Assembly (NCBI GenBank): GCA_903919075.1
Contig: CAIXGR010000075.1
Span: forward strand, 1-64,000
Direction: 5' to 3'
DNA length: 64,000 nt
Source: an uncultured Bacteroidota bacterium
GTDB taxonomy: Bacteria > Bacteroidota > Bacteroidia > Chitinophagales > LD1
In this document: piece by piece, positions 20,301-28,613 of the stretch
Numbering within the stretch: position 1 is the stretch's first letter
How the letters are laid out: the number at the start of each line of letters is the position of its first letter
The notes under the pieces: generated by a model
What the model was told of the DNA's origin: nothing
The model's input: the letters and a program-made list of their open reading frames with translations, nothing else
Databases searched by the model: none
Program-made: the position numbers and the translations under genes

Positions 20301-20484
20301 TCCTGACCGGGTGGTAATGAATGGCGACAAGGCTGTAGTAATCGAATATAAGTCAGGGAAAAAGAGAAATAGCGATACCTCTCAGTTAAGTGGTTACGCA
20401 CATGAATTAAAAAAATTCGGATTTACAGAAGTAAAAAAGATATTGATCTACATAGAAAAAAATCAGATTGAAGAAATTAAATAA
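17338..20484 (+). CDS. AddA-like UvrD/RecB helicase-nuclease
   Basis: A 1048-residue superfamily 1 helicase with a C-terminal nuclease, for DNA double-strand break end processing. The start is the ATG at 17338 (MLRIYKSSAGSGKTYTLV); a TTG at 17314 is less likely. Motifs in order are Walker A SAGSGKT (about 9-15), ITFTNKAANEM, Walker B ILIDEHQDTSEL, GDGKQAIYRFR, TIHKSKGLEFPVV and LVYVATTRAEDIL. Near the end, GDKAVVIEYKSGKK fits the PD-(D/E)XK nuclease motif. The next gene, 15 bp later, is an AddB-like partner, so together they should form an AddAB/RecBCD-type complex. Confidence 0.92.
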   Translation: MLRIYKSSAGSGKTYTLVKEFLRIALKDPEKFKHILAITFTNKAANEMKSRIIETLQQISGNTEKVKKLIDDLAAESELDKVAIIEQSGKILRNILHNYSDFSVSTIDSFVHRVIRAFTYDLNLPMTFEIEMDRDKLLTETIELLMDRLTGEEDAVTNAVVEFAESNIEEGKSWNLEHSLIDLGKELFIEDAYPHLEKLETFDLNEAKKIRETLYKFSATFEQKLFEEGKQALSLILNTGLTSQSFFQTNKGVFGFFSKYANEDFPADPLGNSYVQKTISENKWGGGKTTEAELSTIAGIKNQLEQHYKNIAELYSKQGQDYALSKLLKSNFYAFILLADIQRLMEEYKKENNILHISEFQQKVHAIVKEQDAPIIYERIGDWYDSILIDEHQDTSELQWQNLLPLVENSQFKSEDSLVVGDGKQAIYRFRNGKVEQFAVLPKVYGSEKNMRLKEREVAIGNYGTDTQHLVYNFRSRKEIVDFNNMFYDTLYQFPELKNKDIYSEHSQQQGKQLTGGFVSIEFLQDGDESLLEQTRCKRVEQIVRETTTKGYALKDITVLTRSNFNASAVASYLIKRGIPVVSSESLLINNSPKVKLVLSALHYFEEKENHIARATMAYYINLLLFKTAFRFEQFNFKNDENSFEQDISNLLGKEFHSYNFINYQLAELIHQLTLFFNLGDDDPFLQFFMDETISYTSRNRGNIREFLEWWNEVKHKKSIIYPDTLNAVRIMTIHKSKGLEFPVVIMADADWPQKNTKRNFWVTINKPWLNNFNVGILPVRKEVLQTEYAGLYKEEEAASFLDMMNLVYVATTRAEDILYILSTQVAKEPVKKNSVTALLISFLKQQGIWDGFRAYEFGNADTTKLSKAGVDENLRVYDKQKVNQNLKPSRPLTIKKNSQLLWNEQSVEKIDRGNLLHEIMKRIKYADSAHTVLEKMFSEGLIGQPEKQELLNKISALLNNEIIKPYFMPPYKVVNERALMSKQHIKIPDRVVMNGDKAVVIEYKSGKKRNSDTSQLSGYAHELKKFGFTEVKKILIYIEKNQIEEIK

Positions 20485-20499
20485 CAGGTTATTTAAATA

Positions 20500-23331
20500 A
20501 TGGAAAAGTTTCTTTCAAAAGTTGCAAAACATATACTGGCTAAGCATGGAAATAACCTGGCGGGCACAACTATTCTATTGCCCAATCACCGGTCCTGTGT
20601 TTATTTAAAACAGGCTTTACGAGAGAATTCGGAAGAAACTATCTGGTCGCCTGAAATTGCTACACTTCGCGATTGGATACACGACAAAAGCAAATTAGCG
20701 CTAATAGAATCATTAGAGCAGGTAATGGAGTTGTATAGCGTTTATCAGGAAAAAGGTGGCGAAGAAACTTTAGATGAATTTATTCCCATGGCCCAAACCA
20801 TGCTCGCCGATTTCAATGAAGTAGATTTGCAACTTGCCGATGCAAAACCCTTCTTCAATTACCTCGAGCAACTTCAGTCCATGAAAGTGTATACACCGGG
20901 CGAGGAACTTTCAGAATATTCCATTCAATACAAGAATTTCTGGAAAATGTTTCGTGAACTGTATTTCGGATTGCAAGATCGCCTAACAAAAAAAGGCAAA
21001 GGCTACGAAGGAATGCTATACCGCGATGTAGCTACAAATATCGAAACAATACTTTCAAATAGCGAGTGGAGCGGCATTGTAGCAGGTTTTAGCAGCCTGA
21101 CCAAAAGCGAAGAAAAAATCATTAAAACATTACGAACATTTTACAGTGCCGAAATAATTTGGGATACCGACCAGTATTATGTTGATGATGAATATCAGGA
21201 AGCGGGCACCTATTTCCGCAAGTATAAAAACGAATGGAGGGTGAATAATAATGCCTGGCAGAACAACCTTATTGCTACTGGAAATAAAAATATCAACATT
21301 ATAGGTGTTGCCAAAAGCGTTGGGCAAACCAAAGTTGTTGCCGATATACTTGCCAATAAATTACAAACCGATTCCACAACAGAAAAAGAAACCGTTGTGG
21401 TAGTACCCGATGAAACCATTCTTCGGCCCCTACTCTCCGCAATTCCCGGAAATGTTTCTGCTATTAACGTGTCAATGGGGTTTCCGTTAAAAGATTCTTT
21501 GATATCTGTATTGCTAAAAGCCCTTTTTTCATTGCACGATAACATTGAGCGCTTCCATTCAAAAAAGAAAAGCTCATTAAGATTTTATTATAACGATGTC
21601 TTCGACCTGCTTCATCATCCTTACACCGATTACTTAATACCGGATAAAAAAACTGTATCATCCTTCATTGAACGCGTTCGCCACCGAAACAGAGTAGTAA
21701 TAGGATATAAAGAATTATCCGAAATCTTTAAACAAACTGAATTCGAAAAACTATTTTGGTATACTGATGATGTAACCGAGTATTTAAACAAGCTCCTTAC
21801 GCTTATTGATGCTTTGCGTTTTCATTTTTTAACCCTTACACAGAATAAGGAAAAAGATTTGAGCGTTGACATCGAATTGCTTTTTCATTTTAATTCCGTT
21901 CTTAAAAATCTGCAAAATGTAATATCCGAGAATCAGCACGAAATAAACGTAACACCGCTTCGAAAACTATTAAGCGAAATTATCCGCCCTCTGCGGGTAC
22001 CCTTTGAAGGCGAACCGGTGCAAGGCCTGCAAATGATGGGCATAATGGAAACCCAATGTCTCGACTTTAAAAATGTAGTTATCGTCTCCATGAATGAGGG
22101 AATTTTCCCTACGGCCAAAAAACAAAACAGCTACATACCGTATGAAATGCGAAAAGAGTTCCTGTCAACTCATCGCGAAAAGGATGCAGTAGCGGCGTAT
22201 CTGTTCTACCGGCTACTTCAACGTGCTGAAAACGTTTTTCTGATTTATAATACTGAAAGTGATGAGTTAGGCGGTGGTGAAAAAAGCCGCTTTGTTATGC
22301 AGCTACAACACGAATTGCAACGGGCAAATAAAAATGCGGTGATTAAAGATTTGGTATACTCTGTTGATCCGCCCCCCGCCGTTCCTGAAGATGCCATCAG
22401 CATTATTAAGGATGAGGTATTAATGAAAAAGCTTGTTGACAATCTTTCAGATTATGGCATTTCTCCGTCGGCTATTAATACCTATATAAATTGTTCATTG
22501 CAATATTATTTACGCTATGTGGCAGGCCTGCGCGAGAAAGATGATGTAGAAGAAAGCATAGAAGCCGCAACTTTAGGATCTGCGGTACATTACGTTTTGG
22601 AGAATTTATATAAAGAATCAATCGGAAAAAATTTAAGTCCAACGTTTATCGAGAATATTTTAAAAGATAAACCTAAAACCGATAATTTATTACGACAAGC
22701 ATTTGCCGAACGTTTTGATCATGAAAATTTATCGCAAGGCAAAAACTACCTTTTATACCGGGTGTGCCTTAAACTGATAGATGAATTTTTAAAACAGGAA
22801 AAGAACAACTTGAAATTACTGGAAGATTCCGGTAGCAGCTTGAAATTGATAATGCTTGAAAAGGAAATGCTACAACCGCTTCAAATCGGCACACACGAGA
22901 TAAAAATAAGAGGCAAAGTTGACCGTGTTGAAGAAAGCAATAACATTATCAGTATAGCCGATTATAAAACAGGAACCCCTACCGGTAGCACTATTAAAAG
23001 CGATGACATAAAATTATTTGCAACCGATCCTAAATATGCCAAAGGCATGCAGCTGCTCACTTATGCCTGGCTTTATTGGCGAAGCAATAATGCTCCCGAT
23101 ATCATGATTCGCTCTGGCATTTATTGGTTGCGCCAAATCACACAGGGATTTGATGCCTTACAGTTAGATGGAAGCGACATTATAACCCGCGATATTTTAC
23201 TACAGTTTGAAGATGTTTTAAAAAATGTGCTCGGCGAATTGCTAAATCCTGAAGTTCCCTTTTCAAAAACTAATGAAATTGAACGGTGTGCACATTGCGA
23301 ATTTGCTGAGATTTGCAGAAGAAGTAAATAG
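20500..23331 (+). CDS. AddB-like PD-(D/E)XK nuclease
   Basis: A 943-residue partner of the upstream helicase. The N-terminal half is a degenerate helicase fold without a Walker A motif (TTILLPNHRSCVYLKQAL). A middle block has GIMETQCLDFKNVVIVSMNEG. The C-terminal nuclease has ISIADYKTG and a downstream Gln motif (KGMQLLTYAWL). Cysteines Cys665 (INCSLQYYL), Cys930, Cys933 and Cys939 (CAHCEFAEIC) reproduce the split 4Fe-4S cluster pattern of AddB. It is therefore the second nuclease subunit of a recombinational repair complex. Confidence 0.9.
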   Translation: MEKFLSKVAKHILAKHGNNLAGTTILLPNHRSCVYLKQALRENSEETIWSPEIATLRDWIHDKSKLALIESLEQVMELYSVYQEKGGEETLDEFIPMAQTMLADFNEVDLQLADAKPFFNYLEQLQSMKVYTPGEELSEYSIQYKNFWKMFRELYFGLQDRLTKKGKGYEGMLYRDVATNIETILSNSEWSGIVAGFSSLTKSEEKIIKTLRTFYSAEIIWDTDQYYVDDEYQEAGTYFRKYKNEWRVNNNAWQNNLIATGNKNINIIGVAKSVGQTKVVADILANKLQTDSTTEKETVVVVPDETILRPLLSAIPGNVSAINVSMGFPLKDSLISVLLKALFSLHDNIERFHSKKKSSLRFYYNDVFDLLHHPYTDYLIPDKKTVSSFIERVRHRNRVVIGYKELSEIFKQTEFEKLFWYTDDVTEYLNKLLTLIDALRFHFLTLTQNKEKDLSVDIELLFHFNSVLKNLQNVISENQHEINVTPLRKLLSEIIRPLRVPFEGEPVQGLQMMGIMETQCLDFKNVVIVSMNEGIFPTAKKQNSYIPYEMRKEFLSTHREKDAVAAYLFYRLLQRAENVFLIYNTESDELGGGEKSRFVMQLQHELQRANKNAVIKDLVYSVDPPPAVPEDAISIIKDEVLMKKLVDNLSDYGISPSAINTYINCSLQYYLRYVAGLREKDDVEESIEAATLGSAVHYVLENLYKESIGKNLSPTFIENILKDKPKTDNLLRQAFAERFDHENLSQGKNYLLYRVCLKLIDEFLKQEKNNLKLLEDSGSSLKLIMLEKEMLQPLQIGTHEIKIRGKVDRVEESNNIISIADYKTGTPTGSTIKSDDIKLFATDPKYAKGMQLLTYAWLYWRSNNAPDIMIRSGIYWLRQITQGFDALQLDGSDIITRDILLQFEDVLKNVLGELLNPEVPFSKTNEIERCAHCEFAEICRRSK

Positions 23332-23394
23332 CCCTTTTTGTGCCTTTCCTTCTTTTACCTACTTTAGACGATAATTTAATATCATCTCTACATA

Positions 23395-24033
23395 ATGAAC
23401 ATTGCTTCAGATTTAAAACAACAAACTTCAATACGCCTGTCCAATATCTCCAAAAAATTTGGAAGCACTTGGATTTTCAAAAATGTAAGCATCGAATTCG
23501 AAGCTGGAAAAAAATACGCCATTACTGGCCCCAACGGAAGTGGGAAATCAACCTTGCTAAAAATTATTGCAGGCATAGTTACACCACATGAAGGGAAAAT
23601 TGAGGTGTACAATAATAAATTATCACTTTCTCCGGACGAAATATTCAAGAAAATTTCTTTTTGCTCACCCTATATGGAACTACCTGAAGAATTAACCCTT
23701 ACCGAGCTTTTAACTTTTCACACAAATATTCGTCCCATTAGCATTCAGAATAACCAATTAATAAATGAATTAGAAATTGAACCCGACAAAGAAATAAGAA
23801 ATTACTCTTCGGGTATGAAACAAAGGCTAAAACTGGCGCTGGCATTTTATACACAAAGCAGTATTCTTTTATTAGATGAACCTGCTTCAACCCTCGATGA
23901 ACACTGGATGAGTTGGTATTTAAAAACCGTACAAGCAGTATCAGCCGGAAAGATTTTAATTATCTCATCAAACATGGCTGCCGAATATGCATTCTGCAAC
24001 AATATTTTGAATATTTTGAATTATAAAAAGTAA
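23395..24033 (+). CDS. Stand-alone ABC transporter ATP-binding protein
   Basis: A 212-residue ABC ATPase. Walker A is GPNGSGKST (45-53), the signature is NYSSGMKQRLKL (about 136-147) and Walker B is ILLLDEPAST (157-166). No permease gene is adjacent in the window. Two normally conserved residues look absent: the Q-loop region reads ISFCSPYMEL with no Gln, and the switch position reads IISSNMAAEY where a His is usual. It may energise an exporter coded elsewhere or have a non-transport role. It shares strand with the AddAB genes, and the following crotonase begins 6 bp later. Confidence 0.85.
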   Translation: MNIASDLKQQTSIRLSNISKKFGSTWIFKNVSIEFEAGKKYAITGPNGSGKSTLLKIIAGIVTPHEGKIEVYNNKLSLSPDEIFKKISFCSPYMELPEELTLTELLTFHTNIRPISIQNNQLINELEIEPDKEIRNYSSGMKQRLKLALAFYTQSSILLLDEPASTLDEHWMSWYLKTVQAVSAGKILIISSNMAAEYAFCNNILNILNYKK

Positions 24034-24039
24034 CCCGTT

Positions 24040-24861
24040 ATGTTATATACTTCTCAACAACTTTCGGATTTTAAAAAGCAAACATTCGCTCACCTTCTCT
24101 ACGAAGAAAAAAATCATCTACTAACCTTAACGCTCAATAGGCCTGAAAAGAAAAATGCTTTAAACCCGGTGCTGTTTAAAGAACTTGCCTACGCACTTAA
24201 TTATGCTGCTCACAACAACGAAATTTGGGGCGTAGTTATCGCAGCAAATGGCGATGTTTTTTGCGCCGGCGCAGACCTTAAAGCATTTGCTGGCGAAGTG
24301 CAAGAAACTATATCCACCATACCCGAACCGAAAAAAGAAGTTGTAATAGGCGATGAATTTAACCACTTACACAAACCTTGTATTGCTAAAGTTCATGCCC
24401 CCGTATATGCAGGTGGTTTTTTAATAATATGTGGGTGCACTCATGTAATTGCAACCCCGAATGCTACCTTTAGTTTGCCCGAAGTAAAGCGCGGGCTTTT
24501 CCCATTCCAGGTTATGCAAAGTCTGCTACAAATTATGCCGCCCAGGGCAGTAATTGATTTTTGCATCCGCGCAAAAAGCCTTACTGCTGCCGAGGCTGAA
24601 AAAACCGGACTGGTAAGTAAAATAGTAGAAGCCGGAAAATTAGACGAAGAAGTTAAAGGGCTGGTAAACGAAATTTTTGAATATTCTCCATCAGCTATCC
24701 GTTTGGGTTTACAGGCATATATTACCTTAAAAAATATTCCACATTCCGAAGCGCATACTTATTTAAAACAAATGCTTTCCCTTGCAATAGCAACTGAAGA
24801 TGCGGCTGAAGGAATGAAAGCTTTCAGTGAAAAAAGAAAACCAGTGTGGAAGGGGAAGTAA
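24040..24861 (+). CDS. Enoyl-CoA hydratase/isomerase family protein
   Basis: A 273-residue crotonase-fold protein. LTLNRPEKKNALN and GDVFCAGADLKAF form the CoA-binding and oxyanion-hole regions. LPEVKRGLFPFQVM keeps the second catalytic Glu (hydratase position 164). The first catalytic region reads YAGGFLIICGCT, where hydratases have a Glu, so it may be an isomerase, a different acyl-CoA lyase or a weak hydratase. The substrate is unknown. It lies 6 bp after the ABC ATPase gene and is convergent with the MbnP cluster. Confidence 0.88.
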   Translation: MLYTSQQLSDFKKQTFAHLLYEEKNHLLTLTLNRPEKKNALNPVLFKELAYALNYAAHNNEIWGVVIAANGDVFCAGADLKAFAGEVQETISTIPEPKKEVVIGDEFNHLHKPCIAKVHAPVYAGGFLIICGCTHVIATPNATFSLPEVKRGLFPFQVMQSLLQIMPPRAVIDFCIRAKSLTAAEAEKTGLVSKIVEAGKLDEEVKGLVNEIFEYSPSAIRLGLQAYITLKNIPHSEAHTYLKQMLSLAIATEDAAEGMKAFSEKRKPVWKGK

Positions 24862-24907
24862 ATCGCAATTACTTCCGTTCTTCTTATAGCCAAATGCAAT
24901 TATTAGT

Positions 24908-25672
24908 TTACTGCTGGTAGGTAAACATAGCAGGAATATGACTAGCAAGGCTGCTGGCTTGGCTTGGATAATCACTTGTATTAGTTATCGGATTAGCTTT
25001 CATATCCATGTTTTGAAGAAAGACAGAGAAATCGGCTGCAATGTGAATGGTAAGAATATGATTGCCGGCCGAAATAAAAGCAGCGTTGTAAGGTGCCGAT
25101 GAATGATCAGGAAGATTTACTTGACGCAACAATGAATCAACGCCTATATGGTAGCTGAACAACTTATTGGGCATGCCTGTTCCCGATACGCTGGTATCTA
25201 CCAAGCCCTCCGCAGCCACAAAAATATACCCTAAATTATCTGTAGAAAAATGCATAGAAGGGCTCTGTGCACCAAGTGGCCCCGCAAAATAATACGATGG
25301 GTCAACATGATTAATTGTATCAACCAATCCAACTTTGAATGAAACTTTTTTATAGGTGCCTACCGGAACACTACCCATAATATATTGCGAAGTTTGCGTA
25401 GTAACCAGAACAACACCACTTACCGGCTGCATATAATTATCATCGCGCGTTAATTCAATATCCGATAAATAATATTCAATTCTTGAAAAAGAAATATTTC
25501 TTCCTAAAGGGTTTTGATACGTGCTATCCAAAACTATTGAATCAGCCCCCATCTTGTTACTAATTTCCAATACCAGCAAAGATGAATCTGGGCTTCCTTT
25601 TTTACAACCGGTCACTCCCGCAAGGAAGGTTACTAAAAACAAAATAGTATTATAAAAAAATTTCTTCGTCAT
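24908..25672 (-). CDS. MbnP-family lipoprotein (copy 1)
   Basis: A 254-residue predicted lipoprotein, with lipobox Cys23 in FLAGVTGC. The body carries the MbnP-type pattern: ISFSRIEYYLSDIEL near residue 75, then VPVGTYKKVSFKVGL and a C-terminal HILTIHIAADF. MbnP-family proteins are periplasmic or outer-membrane associated and are linked to copper handling; in known systems they pair with the dihaem enzyme MbnH. Here the neighbours are a cytochrome-like lipoprotein, a second MbnP and an outer-membrane protein on the same strand. The family call is from pattern recognition. Confidence 0.82.
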   Translation of the reverse strand: MTKKFFYNTILFLVTFLAGVTGCKKGSPDSSLLVLEISNKMGADSIVLDSTYQNPLGRNISFSRIEYYLSDIELTRDDNYMQPVSGVVLVTTQTSQYIMGSVPVGTYKKVSFKVGLVDTINHVDPSYYFAGPLGAQSPSMHFSTDNLGYIFVAAEGLVDTSVSGTGMPNKLFSYHIGVDSLLRQVNLPDHSSAPYNAAFISAGNHILTIHIAADFSVFLQNMDMKANPITNTSDYPSQASSLASHIPAMFTYQQ

Positions 25673-25781
25673 CTTATCTGTATAATTAATTTAACTCATC
25701 TGCAATTGCATAAATAAATCCTTCTCGCGATATTTCACTGCATCGGGAGGAAATATGTGTTAATTCTTAAAAATATTTTCT

Positions 25782-26174
25782 TTAATTATTCTGCGCGCCT
25801 TGCTCTATCCAGCAATAAATTTCCTGAACCTCACAATCCGATGGCGCGGGGTAACCAGTTGGCGGCATAATGTGTTGGCCAAACTGATTATAAATAATGC
25901 TATTTAAAGGATTACCAGGTGTTACATACCCAGTACCTGGAGCAATAACTTGAAAATAAGCTCTGGCAGAATCAAGTGTCACCCCCCCTTCATGCGATGC
26001 AGCTATATGGCACCCCTGCATGTCACAATACTGCGTAAAAATCGGAATTACTTTAGCGTTAAATGAAACTATAGGGCAATCCTGATATTGGCAATTGCTT
26101 AACTGCGTATGGTCTTTCGTACAATTCGAAAGCAACATCGTAAATATTAACCCAACTAAAATGGCCCTACACAT
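25782..26174 (-). CDS. Small cytochrome c-like lipoprotein with CX4CH motif
   Basis: A 130-residue predicted lipoprotein (lipobox LLSNC, Cys18). Cys50 and Cys55-His56 form CDMQGCH, a CX4CH variant of the haem attachment motif. Met103 in QHIMPPTGYP is a likely sixth ligand. The end, IYCWIEQGAQNN, matches the last helix of the small cytochrome domains common in Bacteroidota (Wi..Ga.nN). Further cysteines (Cys28, Cys33 and two near the end) could bind metal or form disulfides. It lies between the two MbnP genes, so it may pass electrons in the same copper-linked process. Haem binding is inferred. Confidence 0.78.
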   Translation of the reverse strand: MCRAILVGLIFTMLLSNCTKDHTQLSNCQYQDCPIVSFNAKVIPIFTQYCDMQGCHIAASHEGGVTLDSARAYFQVIAPGTGYVTPGNPLNSIIYNQFGQHIMPPTGYPAPSDCEVQEIYCWIEQGAQNN

Positions 26175-26223
26175 TTAAAATAATTTAGCTATAAATTTTT
26201 AATAATAAAATATAAACGTGTTT

Positions 26224-27057
26224 TCAGCAATTGCCATTTGGCACTGAGCATTCATAACGGAAAATGCCTGGTACCAGATTCCAAACCGGTGTTGCTGAAC
26301 CTGGTGTAGTAAATGAATTTACGTTAGTAGGGGCTATAATTGGAAATGATTGCAATAACTTGCCATAATCAACCATCAAATGCACCAACTGAGCCCCGGG
26401 TATATTTGGCACAAGTGTAAACGTATTGCTAGCCGAGGCCGGTGCCGGAGATACCTGAACAGTATCTGCAGCACCACCTAGTTGATAGCTGAACGGTATA
26501 GGATTATTGTTATTATGCGCGGCGGAAGTATCTACAAACCCGGTAAGGCTCAAAAAATAATATCCGTTGGCACTGCCGTTATACATAATGCCCTCATTGT
26601 TCAATGCGGTAGATAGTACCGTGTCAGCACCTGAAGTAGTAGCTGCGGCGCTATTGTTCAAAGTTGTTCCTAGCCCTACAGTAAATCGTATGTTATCATA
26701 AGTATCTGCCGGAACGTTGCCCACAACATAAATTTCGCTTTCAATTCTTTGCAATATTAAAGATCCCGGTATAGTGTACCAGCCCTTAGTAGTGCTGTGC
26801 AGGCTTATATTGCTTAAATATAAGTTAGCCTGGGTAAAATACTCATACCTTCCATTTGAATCAGGATATTCTTGCTGATATAAAGGTTCTCCCAAAGAAG
26901 AATAAGGATTAATCTGGGAATCACCTATGGAGGTATGGATATGTAAGCCAAATAAAGCAACCGGATTTGTTTGCTCAACTTTATGACAACCGGTAATAAA
27001 AAAAATTGCTGTCATTATAATAAATGCAAATACTTTATAGTTGTTTTTGTTGTTCAT
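26224..27057 (-). CDS. MbnP-family lipoprotein (copy 2)
   Basis: From the ATG at 27057 the protein is 277 residues with a lipoprotein signal (MNNKNNYKVFAFIIMTAIF, lipobox Cys24 in FITGC). An upstream in-frame start at 27132 lies inside the preceding gene and is not preferred. It has the MbnP pattern FTQANLYLSNISL, VGNVPADTYDNIRFTVGLG and LVHLMVDYGKLL. It shares its fold with the lipoprotein at 24908 but is clearly diverged. Its start overlaps the end of the outer-membrane protein gene by 23 bp, which indicates a single transcript. Confidence 0.82.
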   Translation of the reverse strand: MNNKNNYKVFAFIIMTAIFFITGCHKVEQTNPVALFGLHIHTSIGDSQINPYSSLGEPLYQQEYPDSNGRYEYFTQANLYLSNISLHSTTKGWYTIPGSLILQRIESEIYVVGNVPADTYDNIRFTVGLGTTLNNSAAATTSGADTVLSTALNNEGIMYNGSANGYYFLSLTGFVDTSAAHNNNNPIPFSYQLGGAADTVQVSPAPASASNTFTLVPNIPGAQLVHLMVDYGKLLQSFPIIAPTNVNSFTTPGSATPVWNLVPGIFRYECSVPNGNC

Positions 27058-28027
27058 TTTGTTTTGCTTTTTTATGTTGAATAACATTCGAGAAACTGTA
27101 ATACACGCCTGTTTCAAACGAGAATAGCTCATAAGGCTCGCCCGACCAATTGGATATACTTAAAAGCACCGGTGAAACAGATGCGCTAAAGGCAACACTT
27201 TTATAATACACATCCAACCCTGCTGTTGCAAAAAGGTACTGCCCTCCGGTATAGCTTAATGCCTGCCTTTTGTAGTTGTTACAAAATAAGTATTCGTAGC
27301 TTATTCCGCCTTTAGGCATTATTGAAAGCTGATGTGGTAATTTGAAAAGACAAAATGGCTCGATGCCTGCTTTTATATTATCTCCAAATCTAAAGCCATC
27401 CATATTAACAAGATTTTTTTTGTACGAAGCCAGAGCATTAATACCAAACTTTTTGTACCGGTAAGTATAAACTGCGCTGAATAAAAAATCAACACTACCA
27501 GTTCCCAATTGCAAGTCGGTAGTATACATACCTTCTGGCGTTATACTAAATTTGCCGGTAGGTGCCTTAACTCCTACCCCAAGCTTTAATTGGTGCTTGC
27601 TCTCTTTGCCATTGCATTTTTTCGTATTAAAAACTGCATATTGAACCAAAGCACTTATATCGCCCAAACCTGCCAATCGCATATTGCTACCGGATATTTT
27701 TTCATTAAGTATATGTACCGGCAAAAAAACCGAAATAAAAAATCGTTTAGGCAAAGCAAATCTGGCAAACACATCAACAGTATTCATGTTTTCAGTAGTG
27801 GGTACCCCGGGTCCCATCATAGCCATATCAATACCATTCATGTTCATATTCATTGAAGGATAAGTAGTAGAGTTAAAGCTACTGAATGTATAGCGCATAC
27901 CAACTATATGGCTATCCATTTCAGGCAATACTGAATAATTGCCGCCTGCACTGGTGCAACAACAAGCCTGCGAATAAATACTTTGGCATGATGCGGTCAG
28001 CATCAGTACCAGCAAAATGGTTTTCAT
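27035..28027 (-). CDS. Outer-membrane beta-barrel protein of the MbnP cluster
   Basis: A 330-residue exported protein with a signal peptide (MKTILLVLMLTASCQSIYSQ). The mature N-terminus begins ACCCTSAGG, a cysteine cluster that could bind metal. The body is a run of amphipathic beta strands, with KAPTGKFSITPEG and LQLGTGSVDFLFSAVYTYRY typical of phenol-MetA/transporter-like barrels, and ends near FETGVYYSF. It probably sits in the outer membrane and passes or binds a metal compound. It is translationally linked to the MbnP gene that follows. The precise role is not known. Confidence 0.75.
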   Translation of the reverse strand: MKTILLVLMLTASCQSIYSQACCCTSAGGNYSVLPEMDSHIVGMRYTFSSFNSTTYPSMNMNMNGIDMAMMGPGVPTTENMNTVDVFARFALPKRFFISVFLPVHILNEKISGSNMRLAGLGDISALVQYAVFNTKKCNGKESKHQLKLGVGVKAPTGKFSITPEGMYTTDLQLGTGSVDFLFSAVYTYRYKKFGINALASYKKNLVNMDGFRFGDNIKAGIEPFCLFKLPHQLSIMPKGGISYEYLFCNNYKRQALSYTGGQYLFATAGLDVYYKSVAFSASVSPVLLSISNWSGEPYELFSFETGVYYSFSNVIQHKKAKQNEQQKQL

Positions 28028-28047
28028 AATAAATAGATTAATCCATC

Positions 28048-28080
28048 AAAAAAATAAGCAGGCAAAACACATCGCCCTGC
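28048..28080 (-). terminator. Possible terminator after the Cys-rich small gene
   Basis: On the minus strand a stem of about 6 bp with a bulge (GCAGGGC ... GCCTGC) is followed by TTATTTTTTT. It follows the gene at 28094-28486. Confidence 0.5.
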
Positions 28081-28093
28081 AAAAAATTGAGAA

Positions 28094-28486
28094 TTATGCC
28101 GCAGGTGGCTTAAGCAGCAAACAATGGTTGCCTGAATAATAGAGGGAAAAATTAAATGAAATGAAGTTCGAAGATGTATAAGACGGAAAATAGTGCGGGC
28201 TAAAAGACTGTGCTTGATTCGAAATAATTTCCTCTTTATCTTTTAAAAACTGCGCCGATTGTTTTTCGTTTTGCTCAGCCTTTTTCAATTGCTTCGATAA
28301 ATAGCAATGACCATTACAATGCACCTGTGGGTTGTTTCTATTAACACAAAGCTGCTTAGAAATGAACTCTTTATTAACATGGAAATACACACCAATGCCC
28401 ACATTAATCATTGTTTGACCTACGATCGAAATTACCAGTAATATAGATAGTAACTTTTTCAACTTAAGGGCAAATGTATATTTCAA
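28094..28486 (-). CDS. Small membrane-anchored Cys-motif protein
   Basis: A 130-residue protein with one N-terminal membrane helix (KLLSILLVISIVGQTMINVG). It then has a motif with Cys47, Cys57 and Cys61: QLCVNRNNPQVHCNGHCYL, followed by a charged KQLKKAEQNEK helix. This CxNR..P..xCNGxCYLxKQL pattern recurs in Bacteroidota next to TonB receptors and copper genes, but I know of no assigned function. The start is a TTG (28486); another TTG at 28462 is possible. It is divergent from the His-rich gene at 28614. Confidence 0.75.
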   Translation of the reverse strand: MKYTFALKLKKLLSILLVISIVGQTMINVGIGVYFHVNKEFISKQLCVNRNNPQVHCNGHCYLSKQLKKAEQNEKQSAQFLKDKEEIISNQAQSFSPHYFPSYTSSNFISFNFSLYYSGNHCLLLKPPAA

Positions 28487-28581
28487 TTATTAAATAGCCA
28501 AATGATTATTGTCAGCCAGTATATTCATACTCAAATAGCCTTAATGTCGGTCATCATTCTCAATCTTTGGCAAATAAACCG

Positions 28582-28589
28582 TACATTTG
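28582..28589 (+). promoter_or_regulatory. Possible -7 box for the His-rich protein / TonB receptor unit
   Basis: TACATTTG matches TAnnTTTG and is 24 nt before the GTG at 28614. A TTTG is present only 12 nt upstream, not the expected 19, so support is partial. Confidence 0.35.
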
Positions 28590-28613
28590 TTATAAGTCCT
28601 TTCGTAAAACATC

